This document shows positions 45,694 through 55,837 of a DNA stretch of 64,000 nt, piece after piece; within the stretch, counting starts at the first letter, position 1; every line of letters starts with the position of its first letter. The position numbers were made by a program, and so were the translations under genes. Source of the DNA: Sediminibacterium ginsengisoli (GTDB lineage Bacteria; Bacteroidota; Bacteroidia; Chitinophagales; Chitinophagaceae); contig NZ_FUWH01000004.1 in NCBI RefSeq assembly GCF_900167075.1, forward strand, positions 124,001-188,000, written 5' to 3'. The notes below the pieces were generated by a model, which saw only the letters and a program-made list of their open reading frames with translations, was not told the origin of the DNA and ran no database searches.

Positions 45694-46968
45694 CTATTCA
45701 TAACGCAGTGCCACGATCGGGTTGAGCCTTGCGGCTTTCATGGCAGGATAAATACCTGCGGCCAGACCAACAACCGAACAGATCACAATACCAATGATCA
45801 CCCAGGCCCAGGGCACTATGAAGCCGGTTTTGAGAATGATGCCGAATATATTTCCGACCAGGACGCCGAGTATGATACCGAATAAAGCACCCAGCAGACT
45901 GATGATCATACTTTCGAACAGGAACTGCTGCCGTACATTGCTGCTCTTTCCGCCAATGGCTTTGATCAGTCCTACTTCTTTGGTGCGTTCATTTACCGCC
46001 ACAAGCATAATATTCATTAACCCGATTGCCGCACCGATCAGTGTGATAAGACCGATGGCGCTGGCTGCACCGGTAATGCTGCTCAGGAAGCCGATGAACA
46101 TTTCTGCAAACTTATCGCTGCGTTCGATCACAAAATTCTCTTCTTCCATGGGTTCCAGTTTGCGCACTGCACGGAAAACCGAAGTGGCTTCATCCGTAGC
46201 GGCTTCCAGCTCATTTACATTGCCAACCATTACGCCTACCATATAGGAAGGTGTAATATTTTCGAACCGGCGGATATTGGTATAGGAGGTGATGATCACA
46301 TCATCCTGACGCATCATAGCACTTGAGCCCTTGCTTTTCAGGAGGCCCACCACGCGGTATGGCATACTTCCGATGCGGATGATCTTATCCACTGCCCGTT
46401 CCGGTCTTTCGCCAAAAAGTGTGGATGCCACATTGCTGCCGATCAGGCAAACGTTTCTTCCGCTCTGCACATCGAGGCTGTTGAGATTCCGTCCTGCCTG
46501 TACAGTATAACCGTTTACCTGCAGGTAATTCTCATCACCACCCCATAAATTGATCTGCGGATTGGTTTTTTTCTCTTCGTAATGAATCTCCTGTGCACCC
46601 GGGCCCCGCCTGTATATGCTCACCATTGCTCCCGGAAAGTGATAATTATTCTTGAAGAACTCTGCGTCTTCTTTACGGATGGGTTTGCCGAGGTTTGATT
46701 TCTTTGCCTTTCGGCCGCGTACTGTTTTTTTTACTTCCGTATTCCCGCCTCCTATCCGCACCCGTGATTCTTTGAACCGGATGTTGAAGGCATTCGCACC
46801 CATAGAAGAAAAGCTCTCTTTCAGGCTCTGGTTCATGGCTTCAATGGCGGTAATAATACCGATCAGCGCCATAATACCGAAAGCGATAATAGCAACAGTG
46901 ATCCCCGTGCGCAGTTTATTGCTGCGTACAGTCCGCCAGGCCAGTGAAAGAGAATCGAGCGTTGTCAT
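45694..46968 (-). CDS. ABC transporter permease, MacB/FtsX type
   Basis: 424 residues with four membrane helices (about 20-42, 280-302, 330-360 and 375-400). N-terminal MTTLDSLSLAWRTVRSNKLR, a large MacB_PCD-like periplasmic domain (about 45-280) and the FtsX core with IMLVAVNERTKEVGLIKAIG. It is of the MacB class that acts in lipoprotein or small-molecule export. No ATPase gene is adjacent here; a partner must lie elsewhere or be unlinked. It faces the amidohydrolase gene and follows nuoN by 86 bases. Confidence 0.88.
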   Translation of the reverse strand: MTTLDSLSLAWRTVRSNKLRTGITVAIIAFGIMALIGIITAIEAMNQSLKESFSSMGANAFNIRFKESRVRIGGGNTEVKKTVRGRKAKKSNLGKPIRKEDAEFFKNNYHFPGAMVSIYRRGPGAQEIHYEEKKTNPQINLWGGDENYLQVNGYTVQAGRNLNSLDVQSGRNVCLIGSNVASTLFGERPERAVDKIIRIGSMPYRVVGLLKSKGSSAMMRQDDVIITSYTNIRRFENITPSYMVGVMVGNVNELEAATDEATSVFRAVRKLEPMEEENFVIERSDKFAEMFIGFLSSITGAASAIGLITLIGAAIGLMNIMLVAVNERTKEVGLIKAIGGKSSNVRQQFLFESMIISLLGALFGIILGVLVGNIFGIILKTGFIVPWAWVIIGIVICSVVGLAAGIYPAMKAARLNPIVALRYE

Positions 46969-47016
46969 GTCAACAATATTTCATTCAACTTCCCACTAAG
47001 ATAGCTGAGATTGCCC

Positions 47017-47039
47017 ATCCCGGCAAAGACTGCCGGGAT
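47017..47039. repeat. Hairpin between nuoN and the permease gene
   Basis: ATCCCGGCA-aagac-TGCCGGGAT, 9-bp perfect stem, 15 bases after the nuoN stop. There is no T-run on the minus strand, so if this ends the nuo operon it does so weakly; read-through to the permease gene is possible. Confidence 0.55.
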
Positions 47040-47054
47040 AAATATGAGGAATGG

Positions 47055-48449
47055 CTAAAAATAGAACAGGTTCAGTACCAGCGAAGGCGCAATTCCCAAA
47101 AGGATGATGAGGATCGCCAGTAGTACCATGCCCGCTTTAAAGCCGGATGTGATCTCTGTCTGTACGGATGGGGTACCTTCTTTGAAATACATAGCCTGTA
47201 TTACCCTGAAATAATAGTACACGCTAACCGCTGCAAATAATACCGCAACGATCAGCAGCCAGAGTGGTCCGCCTTCTTTTACCATAGAAGCCAGCATATA
47301 GTACTTCGCAAAGAAACCACCCGTAAGCGGGATACCGGCCAGCGACAACAGGCAAACCGTTGTAGCGAAAGCAAGTGCAGGGTGCGTTTTTCCGAGTCCG
47401 TTAAAGTCATCGAAAGCATAATCCTTCAGCTTGATCAGCACGGCGAAGATGCCGATGGTGGCCAGACTGTAGGCTACAGAATATAACAACAGCCCTTCTT
47501 TCGCCATATCATTGCTGCTGTACAATGCAAAGAGCATAAAGCCCGCCTGCGCAATACTTGAATACGACAACATCCTTTTCACACTCTGCTGGAATACTGC
47601 AGTAACGTTACCGATCAGCAGGGTGGCCACGATCACGAATGCGAGTAATATTTTCCAGGTTGGTCCCAATATCGCTGTATGTCCTTCAAACAGGCGGATA
47701 AAGGCGATAAAGCCGGCAGCTTTTACCACTGTAGCCATAAAGGAAGTGAATACGCCCGGAGCACCATCGTACACGTCCGGCGTCCAGAAATGAAAGGGAG
47801 CAGCCGATACTTTGAATGCCATCGACACAAACATCAGTATCATACCTGCTACTTCAAGGAAGGATGCTTTGATACCTCCGGTTGCGGAAAGCGCGACCGG
47901 GGCATTGGTATGTAATGCAAAAGAACCTGTGGCACCATACACCAGTGCAATACCCATGAGCATGATTCCTGTAGAGAATGATCCCATCAGGAAATACTTG
48001 AGTGATGCTTCATTGCTTCTCAGGTTGCGTTTGTCGGATGCGGTTAAGATATAAAGCGGGATCGTCAGGATCTCGATACCCAGGAACATCATCAGCAGGC
48101 CGTTGAACGATGAAAGTATACTCACACCGCACAATACAAAGAAGATAAGCGCAAAATATTCAGCAACATTTACACCGGCATTCTCTATTTCTTTTCCGCT
48201 CAGTAATACATAGATCAGCGTTGCAGTGAATGCAAGTGTATTGAATACCAGTCCGAACTTCTCGAAGCTGAGCATATCGCGTGTATCCACGCTGATCTGC
48301 CAGATACCATATACCTGCAACAGGTTCGCCGCGATCAGTACCACGAGCGCGATAGCTGCAATGTATTTTATTACAGTCTTTTTGCTTGTGATAATGCCGC
48401 TGTACATCATCACCACACCTGCTAATGCCGAAAATATAATTGCATTCAT
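47055..48449 (-). CDS. nuoN: NADH-quinone oxidoreductase subunit N
   Basis: 464 residues from the ATG at 48449; the upstream in-frame TTG at 48458 adds only three residues. Fourteen or so membrane helices, an antiporter-type membrane-arm subunit with the lysine and proline-kinked helices: ISSFNGLLMMFLGIEILTIP, FWTPDVYDGAPGVFTSFMAT (proton-channel helix), and KRMLSYSSIAQAGFMLFALY. It pumps protons. Last gene of the nuo operon; a GC-rich hairpin motif precedes its start (see findings). Confidence 0.95.
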   Translation of the reverse strand: MNAIIFSALAGVVMMYSGIITSKKTVIKYIAAIALVVLIAANLLQVYGIWQISVDTRDMLSFEKFGLVFNTLAFTATLIYVLLSGKEIENAGVNVAEYFALIFFVLCGVSILSSFNGLLMMFLGIEILTIPLYILTASDKRNLRSNEASLKYFLMGSFSTGIMLMGIALVYGATGSFALHTNAPVALSATGGIKASFLEVAGMILMFVSMAFKVSAAPFHFWTPDVYDGAPGVFTSFMATVVKAAGFIAFIRLFEGHTAILGPTWKILLAFVIVATLLIGNVTAVFQQSVKRMLSYSSIAQAGFMLFALYSSNDMAKEGLLLYSVAYSLATIGIFAVLIKLKDYAFDDFNGLGKTHPALAFATTVCLLSLAGIPLTGGFFAKYYMLASMVKEGGPLWLLIVAVLFAAVSVYYYFRVIQAMYFKEGTPSVQTEITSGFKAGMVLLAILIILLGIAPSLVLNLFYF

Positions 48450-48545
48450 AAAACCCAAAACCCCGGGGGGCTTTTGCTGAAAGCCTTTCAGCTTTCAAAA
48501 TGATAGAATATTTTTTCTTCCCGGTATCCGTTAGAATACCTGCTT

Positions 48546-49976
48546 TTAACGTCCTGCCATTACCGCGTTCACCGTGTCTTTGGTAAGATCGATCAGCGGT
48601 TGCGGATATACACCCAGCGCAATGATCAGCAGGGTGATGATCACCAGTACCCATTGCACATTTTTATTCGCTTCCTGCGCATTCGCTGTTGCTGTAACCG
48701 TGTTGCCATAAAATATTTTCTGCACACTGTTCAGCGTATATACTGCTGCCAGTATAATGCTGATCCCTGCTACCGCGGCGATCCATATATTATAACGGAA
48801 CAATCCGTTGAACATCAGGAACTCGCCCACAAATGCGTTGGTGAGCGGGAGTGCAATATTGGCGAATGCCATCACCACGAACAGGATCGCCAGTGCCGGT
48901 GCTTTTTGCGCCAGACCACCCAATTCACTGAACCTGCGGGTTCCCAGTTGTTTCTCAATCGCATCTGCCACGATCCACAAACCGATCACGTTGATACCAT
49001 GGTTAAACATTTGTATCATCACGCCTTCGAGGCCTGGTTTGTTCATTGCGAATATGGCTGCACACATCAGACCGATATGCGCGATAGATGAATAAGCGAT
49101 CATTCGTTTGATGTCATCCTGCCTGATAGCGATCAGCGATGCATACAGCATACCGGTTACAGATAATATAATGATCAGTTTGCTGTAATGTGCAGCAGCA
49201 TCCGGGAATACCGGCAGCAGCCAGCGGATCACTGCGAAGATTCCCATTTTCACCATGATACCGCTCAGTACCATAGTGGTTGCCGTTGGCGACTGCTCGT
49301 AAGCGTCGGGCTGCCAGGTGTGAAAAGGAAATACCGGCATCTTGATGGCGAATGCCAGGAAGAACAACCAGAATACAAACTGCTGTGAAGCTCCCTGCAG
49401 TTTAACACTATAAAAAGATTGCAGTGCGAAGGAATGATCCGGTGTCTGGAAATAGATCACGAGTATTCCTATCAGCATCAGCAAAGAGCCTACGAATGTG
49501 TATACGAAGAATTTGAATGTTACCTGGATCCTTCTTTCTCCGCCCCAGATCGAACAGAGGAAGTAAACGGGGATCAGCGCGAGCTCCCAGAAGAAGTAGA
49601 ACAGTAGTGCATCAGTAGCCAGGAATACGCCCATCAGACCCGCCTGTGCAAGCAGCATCAGTCCGTAGAAACTGGCAGGCTTCTGGTAGTTGTTCTTAAA
49701 AGTGGCGCCGAAAATGAGCGGGAAGGATACGGCAGTAAGCAGCGTCAGCATTTTCGACATACCATCGAGGCTGAGCGAGAAGCGGGCTCCCAGCGGTTGT
49801 ATCCAGCTTGCATCGAAACTCTGTTGCGCAGGATAACAACAAACGCCTGCCACAGCTACAGCCAGCGTAATTACAGACGCGAGCAGAGCCCAGGTTTTTG
49901 CCAGGCTTCCCTCTTTCAGGAAAAAATTGGCAAGGCCTCCTACCAACGGAACCGATATCAGTAAAACAGGAATCAT
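48546..49976 (-). CDS. nuoM: NADH-quinone oxidoreductase subunit M
   Basis: 476 residues, membrane-arm antiporter-type subunit. Conserved ILVIYFQTPDHSFALQSF, MPVFPFHTWQPDAYEQSPTA, LSGIMVKMGIFAVIRWLLPV and IKRMIAYSSIAHIGLMCAAI carry the Glu, Lys and His residues of the family. It starts 27 bases after nuoL. Full family length. Confidence 0.96.
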   Translation of the reverse strand: MIPVLLISVPLVGGLANFFLKEGSLAKTWALLASVITLAVAVAGVCCYPAQQSFDASWIQPLGARFSLSLDGMSKMLTLLTAVSFPLIFGATFKNNYQKPASFYGLMLLAQAGLMGVFLATDALLFYFFWELALIPVYFLCSIWGGERRIQVTFKFFVYTFVGSLLMLIGILVIYFQTPDHSFALQSFYSVKLQGASQQFVFWLFFLAFAIKMPVFPFHTWQPDAYEQSPTATTMVLSGIMVKMGIFAVIRWLLPVFPDAAAHYSKLIIILSVTGMLYASLIAIRQDDIKRMIAYSSIAHIGLMCAAIFAMNKPGLEGVMIQMFNHGINVIGLWIVADAIEKQLGTRRFSELGGLAQKAPALAILFVVMAFANIALPLTNAFVGEFLMFNGLFRYNIWIAAVAGISIILAAVYTLNSVQKIFYGNTVTATANAQEANKNVQWVLVIITLLIIALGVYPQPLIDLTKDTVNAVMAGR

Positions 49977-50003
49977 ATCTTTTCTTTATCTAGCCTAAGC
50001 AGT

Positions 50004-51926
50004 TTAAAATATTTTACTAAGGAAATCCATGATCGTTTGGTCATTGAACCATATCAGTACAAACACAACCATGGCCAGTACCATCACCAGGATGTAATTG
50101 CCTACCTGTCCGCTCTGCAGCAGGCGCAATTGCCTCGATCCATAACCTACCAGCCGGCCTACCCCGTTCACAACGCCATCGATACCGCTTTTCTCTACCA
50201 CATTTTTCAGGAAACCTGCCAGTGCGTTCAGCGGGTTCACGATCACGGCATCATAGAGTTCATCGATATACCATTTATTTTCCAGCACTTTGCCAAGACC
50301 TGTGTTTTCTGCACCGTTATCCTGGTATTTACGGTATGCATTCACCGCCAGGATGATCACGATGATGATCGCTACGGTTGATACACCCATGAACATATAT
50401 TCAGTTGATGCTTCGAGGTGATGGTGTTCCGCCAGTTTTGCAGACTCAGCAAAGACCGGTGCGAGGAAATGTTCCAGCTGGTGCCCGTGTTCGATCATCA
50501 CATCCGGAATGCCGATCCAGCCGCCGGCTACAGAAAGGATCGCCAGTACGATGAGCGGAATGGTCATTGCCGACGGGCTCTCATGCAGGTGATGCTGCTG
50601 CTCATGCGTTCCGCGGAAATTACCGAGGAAAGTCATGGTGTATAAACGGAACATATAAAATGCGGTCATCAGTGCGCCGCCAAGTCCGATATAATAATAC
50701 AGCGGGTTCTTGCCATAAGCTGCCATGAGTATTTCATCTTTCGAAAAGAATCCGGAAAACGGAGGAATACCTGCGATGGCAAGACAGGCCAGTAAAAAAG
50801 TAATATGGGTAACCGGCATGTATTTTTTCAATCCACCCATTTTGCGGATATCCTGCTCGTGGTGCATCGCGTGGATCACAGAACCGGCACCGAGGAATAA
50901 CAGGGCTTTGAAGAAAGCGTGTGTCATTACGTGGAATACCGCGCCTGTATAAGCGCCTACACCAAGACCCAGGAACATATAACCCAGCTGACTCACCGTT
51001 GAATAAGCCAGTACTTTTTTAATATCGTTTTGTTTCAGTGCGATGGTTGCGGCAAAAATCGCCGTTGCCAGGCCTACCACAGCTATCACAGTTTGTGTGG
51101 CAGGTGCGAGGGTATAAAGGATATTGCTTCTCGCGATCATGTAGATACCGGCTGTTACCATGGTTGCAGCGTGGATCAGCGCAGATACGGGTGTAGGACC
51201 CGCCATCGCATCCGGCAGCCAGGTATAAAGCGGCAGCTGCGCACTCTTACCCATTGCACCTACAAACAGGAGCATAGTGATGGCAGTGATATCGAAAGTA
51301 CTGAGCTGCGCAACATTGGCAAACACATCGCCATAGGTTACGGTACCTAATTTGAAGAGCAGCCAGAATACAGCCAGCAGGAAGCCGAGATCACCGATCC
51401 GGTTCATCACGAATGCCTTTTTGGCCGCGTAGTTGTAATTATCGTTTTTGAACCAGAAACCGATCAGGAGATAAGAGCAGAGCCCCACACCTTCCCAGCC
51501 AATGAACATGATCACATAGTTCGCGCCGAGCACCAGCAGGAGCATGGAGAAAACGAAAAGATTCAGGTAAGCAAAGAATCTTCCAAAATGCTCATTCGGT
51601 TCCTCATGCATATATGCCGAAGAATACAGGTGGATCAGGAAACCGATGCCGGTGATGATCAGCAGGAAAACAGAAGACAGCTGGTCTACCTGGAAAGCGA
51701 ACGGAATACTGAAACTTTCGGTACGGATAAAGCTGAACAGGTTCACTACCGTAGCGCCATGTTCTTTCACATCGAAAAAGATGCACAGACTCACAATGAA
51801 CGACGCCAGTATGGCACCACTGCCCACAATGCCTACCATGGTCTTGGAAAGTGACTTTCTTCCCAATCCATTGATGAGGAACCCCAGCAGGGGAAATAAA
51901 GGAACTAAATAAACAAGTTTGCTCAT
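50004..51926 (-). CDS. nuoL: NADH-quinone oxidoreductase subunit L
   Basis: 640 residues, full length, including the C-terminal lateral helix and end helix. The signature region LYTWLPDAMAGPTPVSALIH is intact, with KKVLAYSTVSQLGYMFLGLG and HALLFLGAGSVIHAMHHEQD-type residues (FFKALLFLGAGSVIHAMHHE). It is the distal proton-pumping subunit. The ATG lies directly after a hairpin motif shared with nuoC and nuoN. Confidence 0.97.
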   Translation of the reverse strand: MSKLVYLVPLFPLLGFLINGLGRKSLSKTMVGIVGSGAILASFIVSLCIFFDVKEHGATVVNLFSFIRTESFSIPFAFQVDQLSSVFLLIITGIGFLIHLYSSAYMHEEPNEHFGRFFAYLNLFVFSMLLLVLGANYVIMFIGWEGVGLCSYLLIGFWFKNDNYNYAAKKAFVMNRIGDLGFLLAVFWLLFKLGTVTYGDVFANVAQLSTFDITAITMLLFVGAMGKSAQLPLYTWLPDAMAGPTPVSALIHAATMVTAGIYMIARSNILYTLAPATQTVIAVVGLATAIFAATIALKQNDIKKVLAYSTVSQLGYMFLGLGVGAYTGAVFHVMTHAFFKALLFLGAGSVIHAMHHEQDIRKMGGLKKYMPVTHITFLLACLAIAGIPPFSGFFSKDEILMAAYGKNPLYYYIGLGGALMTAFYMFRLYTMTFLGNFRGTHEQQHHLHESPSAMTIPLIVLAILSVAGGWIGIPDVMIEHGHQLEHFLAPVFAESAKLAEHHHLEASTEYMFMGVSTVAIIIVIILAVNAYRKYQDNGAENTGLGKVLENKWYIDELYDAVIVNPLNALAGFLKNVVEKSGIDGVVNGVGRLVGYGSRQLRLLQSGQVGNYILVMVLAMVVFVLIWFNDQTIMDFLSKIF

Positions 51927-52019
51927 ACCCTAAATCCCCGGAGGGACTTTTAATGCACCTGTTAAGATGCTTGATTAAACTTTAAGTTACTATTCTCAGA
52001 TCTTGTGCAGGGCACAGGA

Positions 52020-52355
52020 TCAATTCTTTAACCTGTTGAGAAAATTGATGTCCACCGAATGCGTATTCCGGTACATCATTACAATAATGGCCAGTCCCAC
52101 ACTTACTTCCGCCGCTGCCACTACCATGATAAAAAATACAAACAACTGCCCGTCGATACCCGCTTTTGTAGTTGAATCGATGGCCAGTGCCGCACCGTGG
52201 TGCATTTTTGAAAAAGCGACAAGCAGCAGGTTCACGGCATTCAGCATCAGTTCTATGCACATGAAAACAACGATCGCATTACGGCGCGTCAGTACGCCGA
52301 TGATACCGATGCTGAACAGTGCGAGACACAGGTAGATATAATATTGTATTGGCAT
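52020..52355 (-). CDS. nuoK: NADH-quinone oxidoreductase subunit K
   Basis: 111 residues with three membrane helices; the Glu-bearing helices are seen in [20 protein letters not shown] and [20 protein letters not shown], the typical double-Glu arrangement of NuoK. Located between nuoJ and nuoL in canonical order. Confidence 0.97.
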   Translation of the reverse strand: MPIQYYIYLCLALFSIGIIGVLTRRNAIVVFMCIELMLNAVNLLLVAFSKMHHGAALAIDSTTKAGIDGQLFVFFIMVVAAAEVSVGLAIIVMMYRNTHSVDINFLNRLKN

Positions 52356-52429
52356 ATTCTGCTTCCTCCGTTATTGATTGCAACGCATTTAAGCGCCTGT
52401 TAATATTCTTATCCGGACTTGCCGGGTTT

Positions 52430-52930
52430 TTATTTTTTACCGATCACGATCGCTCCTACCATAGCACTCAGGAACAATACGCTGCTGATTTCAAAAGGCA
52501 CCACATAATCACTGAACAATGCTTTACCCAGGTTTTTGATCAGGCCTACATTTCCGCTGCCCATCAGTGCCGTGCGCTGCTGCATATCAGTTGCCTGGCG
52601 TACCAGCGATACCAGTACCATCAGGAAACAGCCGCCTGAGATAACGCCTGCCATTTTCATCCAGATATGTTTACGGGGTTCAGCTTCACTGTTCAGGTTC
52701 ATCAGCATGATCACAAAAAGGAACAATACCATGATGGCCCCTGCGTATACGATCAGGTTTACAATGGCCAGGAACTGCGCATTCAGCAATACATAATGAC
52801 CCGATATGGCAAAAAATACCACAATCAGCCACAATACACTGTGCACCGGGTTCTTGCTTACCAACACCATGATCGCACTGAAGAGCGCCAGCGCTGTAAG
52901 AAAAAAGAATAATATTTGAATCGTACTCAT
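52430..52930 (-). CDS. nuoJ: NADH-quinone oxidoreductase subunit J
   Basis: 166 residues, five membrane helices; VNLIVYAGAIMVLFLFVIML is the characteristic pi-bulge helix of NuoJ. FEISSVLFLSAMVGAIVIGK closes the protein. Canonical position between nuoI and nuoK. Confidence 0.96.
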   Translation of the reverse strand: MSTIQILFFFLTALALFSAIMVLVSKNPVHSVLWLIVVFFAISGHYVLLNAQFLAIVNLIVYAGAIMVLFLFVIMLMNLNSEAEPRKHIWMKMAGVISGGCFLMVLVSLVRQATDMQQRTALMGSGNVGLIKNLGKALFSDYVVPFEISSVLFLSAMVGAIVIGKK

Positions 52931-52999
52931 TTTATAGCAATTAGCTTCGGTCTGTAAGTTGTTATAAATATGTATTGATCTACATGTCCGGTTCCTGGA

Positions 53000-53536
53000 T
53001 TACTGACCTTCTCCTTTTGCCGCGGCGAATCCTGCCGGATCTTTTGTGGGATCGGGGATCAGCAGATCATCCTTACCGTATATAAATCCTTTTCTTGCAA
53101 AATTGGCCGGTGCAAATGTTTCACTGAGATAAATCGCATCTTTCGGACAAGCTTCTTCGCAAAGTCCGCAGAAAATGCAACGCAGCATATTGATCTCATA
53201 CCTCGCCGCGTATTTCTCTTCACGGTACAGGTTTTCTTCTCCCGGTAAACGCTCTGCCGCTTCCATGGTGATGGCTTCTGCCGGGCAGGCTACAGCACAT
53301 AAACCACAGGCCGTACAACGCTCCCTTCCCTCTTCGTCGCGGTTCAGCACATGCAAGCCGCGGAATACCGGGCTGAACGGGCGTTTTTCTTCGGGATACT
53401 GAATAGTAGGCTGCTTCTTGAATATATGACTGAACGTGATGCCCATTCCCTTGGCAATAGAAGGCAGGTAGAGTTTTTCCATGATCGTCATGGGTTTCCT
53501 GTTAACTGCCTGTGCCCTGTTTGTTAATGCCTGCAT
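53000..53536 (-). CDS. nuoI: NADH-quinone oxidoreductase subunit I
   Basis: 178 residues. Two 4Fe-4S ferredoxin motifs: RCTACGLCAVACPAEAI and RCIFCGLCEEACPKDAI (clusters N6a and N6b). The N-terminal helix (LPSIAKGMGITFSHIFKKQP) anchors to the membrane arm. It passes electrons towards quinone. The start at 53536 gives 15 residues beyond the usual core; an internal ATG at 53491 is an alternative. Confidence 0.96.
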   Translation of the reverse strand: MQALTNRAQAVNRKPMTIMEKLYLPSIAKGMGITFSHIFKKQPTIQYPEEKRPFSPVFRGLHVLNRDEEGRERCTACGLCAVACPAEAITMEAAERLPGEENLYREEKYAARYEINMLRCIFCGLCEEACPKDAIYLSETFAPANFARKGFIYGKDDLLIPDPTKDPAGFAAAKGEGQ

Positions 53537-53611
53537 AACCTGTTCCTCATGGGAATTTAAATGATTGCAAAAATATTTTTATCGCCTATTGATACCAATT
53601 TTATCTGGCTC

Positions 53612-54664
53612 CTATACACCTGCTTTCCAGAGTATCGCTGCCCCTGTGATCAGCATATTCACCAATGCCAGCGGGATCATTGTTTTCCAGCCCAGGTTCA
53701 TCAGCTGATCATAACGGAAACGCGGGATTGTCCAGCGGATCCACATGAACACAAATATAAATATCACGATCTTGGTAAGCAATGCCGCTACTCCTATTAT
53801 AGCCGCGATATTCGGTGCCAGCGTGCTTTCATCGAGGAACGGTACATCGTAGCCTCCGAAAAACAGGCAGGCCATCACCGCGCTGCTCATGATCATATTC
53901 ACATATTCGGCAAAAAGATAAAAACCAAGTTTCATTGACGAATATTCCTGGTGGTAACCGAAGTTCAGTTCATTCTCCGCTTCCGGCAGATCGAATGGCG
54001 TACGGTTACATTCTGCCAGCGCACACACAAAGAAGATCAGGAAGCCCAGCGGCTGGTAGGCGATATTCCACAGTCCGCCCTGTGCCATCTGCTCTTCCAC
54101 TATTGTTTTCAGACTCAGCGAACCGGAAAGCATCAGCACTGCGATCAGCGAAAGCCCCATAGCCAGTTCGTAACTGATTGCCTGTGATGCGCCGCGCAAA
54201 GCCGCCATCAGCGAGAATTTATTGTTAGATGCCCAACCTCCGATCATAATACCATAAACACCCATGCTCACCACACCGAAGATGTACAGGATCCCGATAT
54301 TGATATCTGCGATCTGTAGTTCTATTTTCCTGCCGAACATCTCCACATGGCTGCTCCACGGAATCACCGCACAGGTCATCAGCGCTGCCGTCATGGCCAG
54401 CCCGGGGCCGAGAATAAACAGTACCCTGTTGGATGTATTGGGAATGATCTCTTCTTTCATGATAAGCTTGAGGCCATCCGCAAACGGCTGCAGCAACCCG
54501 AACGGACCGGCACGGTTTGGACCTGGCCTGTCCTGCAGCACAGCTGCCACTTTACGTTCTGCAAAAGTGGTATACAACGCAATGCCAAGGCTGCCGAAAA
54601 CAACCACTGCGATCAGCACCAGCTTTTCAATCAATAATCCCCAATCAATAGCAAGTAGTGTCAT
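53612..54664 (-). CDS. nuoH: NADH-quinone oxidoreductase subunit H
   Basis: 350 residues, eight membrane helices. RKVAAVLQDRPGPNRAGPFG, LQPFADGLKLIMKE and AECNRTPFDLPEAENELNFG are the conserved quinone-chamber and E-channel motifs. It joins the peripheral to the membrane arm. Gap of 14 bases to nuoG. Confidence 0.97.
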   Translation of the reverse strand: MTLLAIDWGLLIEKLVLIAVVVFGSLGIALYTTFAERKVAAVLQDRPGPNRAGPFGLLQPFADGLKLIMKEEIIPNTSNRVLFILGPGLAMTAALMTCAVIPWSSHVEMFGRKIELQIADINIGILYIFGVVSMGVYGIMIGGWASNNKFSLMAALRGASQAISYELAMGLSLIAVLMLSGSLSLKTIVEEQMAQGGLWNIAYQPLGFLIFFVCALAECNRTPFDLPEAENELNFGYHQEYSSMKLGFYLFAEYVNMIMSSAVMACLFFGGYDVPFLDESTLAPNIAAIIGVAALLTKIVIFIFVFMWIRWTIPRFRYDQLMNLGWKTMIPLALVNMLITGAAILWKAGV

Positions 54665-54678
54665 GAGTTATTTTACAA

Positions 54679-55776
54679 TTAGTCTTTGGTAGAATTAAAG
54701 TTTGTTGAATGCGCAGGGCCGTTGATCAGGCTCAGCGTTATTTCGTTCCTGTTCACTTTACTCACATCATGGATGTCCATCATCAGCTTCGGACTGCGGC
54801 CATCGTTCACCGCTGCGAACGTTTCAGCAGGTTTATGCATACCTACCGAACCTGCATAGTGTCCCTGAGATATCACAGAATGCCTGTCTACAAGACGCGG
54901 GCCTTCGATCACCCAGTCGCTTGTCTGTTTCTTTTCGAAACGGCAGGTATTACAGATCCATTCTTCCACTTCGCCCCACTGGTCTTTTCTTGCCGTTACA
55001 CGGTATACTTCATCGCCCCTGTTCCACAAGGTTACTTTACCGCTGCAGGTAGGACAATCACGGTGTGCTTCAACAGGTTTCAGGAACCATACGCGGTTCT
55101 TGAACCTGAATGTTTTATCGGTGAGCGCACCCACAGGGCAAACATCGATCACATTGCCGATGAATTCGTTGTCGAGGCTCTTTTCGATGAATGTTGCAAT
55201 TTCCGCATGATCGCCCCTGTCGAGCACACCATGCTCTCTTTTGCTGGTGAGCTGGTCTGCAGTGAATACACAGCGGTAGCAAAGAATGCAACGCGTCATG
55301 TGCAGCTGGATATAAGGTCCGATATCGTGCTTTTTAAATGTTCTGCGCTGGAACTCGTAGCGGGTACCTTCTTTGCCATGTTCGTAACTCAGATCCTGCA
55401 GGTGACATTCGCCGGCCTGGTCGCAGATCGGGCAGTCGAGCGGGTGATTCAGCAACAGGAACTCTACTACACCTGCTCTTGCATCCACTACTTTTTCGCT
55501 GGTGATGTTCTTCACTTCCATTCCATCCATAACGGTGGTACGGCAGGAAGCTACCAGCTTGGGCATCGGGCGCGGATCTTTCTCTGAGCCTTTGCTTACT
55601 TCCACCAGGCAGGTACGGCATTTACCGCCACTGCCTGCCAGCTTGCTGTAATAGCACATGGCCGGTGGCGCTACTTCACCACCGATCTGGCGTGCCGCAT
55701 TCAGGATGGTTGTTCCTGCCGGTACTTCGATGGTGATGTTGTCGATGGTTACTTTAAAGAGTTGCTGTTCCGACAT
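54679..55776 (-). CDS. nuoG: NADH-quinone oxidoreductase subunit G, short form
   Basis: 365 residues, far below the 700-900 of most NuoG. N-terminal 2Fe-2S ferredoxin cysteines (CYYSKLAGSGGKCRTCLVEV), the N5 site HPLDCPICDQAGEC, and N4 (RCILCYRCV with a later CPVGAL). After that comes a remnant of the molybdopterin-family Fe-S region (CPTCSGKVTLW ... WICNTCRFEKK), and then the protein stops: no molybdopterin domain. This short form is, to my knowledge, common in Bacteroidota, and the electron path to NuoI is still served by N4/N5. See findings. Confidence 0.9.
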   Translation of the reverse strand: MSEQQLFKVTIDNITIEVPAGTTILNAARQIGGEVAPPAMCYYSKLAGSGGKCRTCLVEVSKGSEKDPRPMPKLVASCRTTVMDGMEVKNITSEKVVDARAGVVEFLLLNHPLDCPICDQAGECHLQDLSYEHGKEGTRYEFQRRTFKKHDIGPYIQLHMTRCILCYRCVFTADQLTSKREHGVLDRGDHAEIATFIEKSLDNEFIGNVIDVCPVGALTDKTFRFKNRVWFLKPVEAHRDCPTCSGKVTLWNRGDEVYRVTARKDQWGEVEEWICNTCRFEKKQTSDWVIEGPRLVDRHSVISQGHYAGSVGMHKPAETFAAVNDGRSPKLMMDIHDVSKVNRNEITLSLINGPAHSTNFNSTKD

Positions 55777-55837
55777 ATTCTTTTATTTCTTACTGCCCTT
55801 TTCAAAAGCAGTGTATCCATTGATTATTCTTTTTTCA

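Noticed and set aside
54709..55587. 292-codon plus-strand frame over nuoG
   Set aside because: Antisense to a cysteine-rich Fe-S protein; long only because of codon composition.
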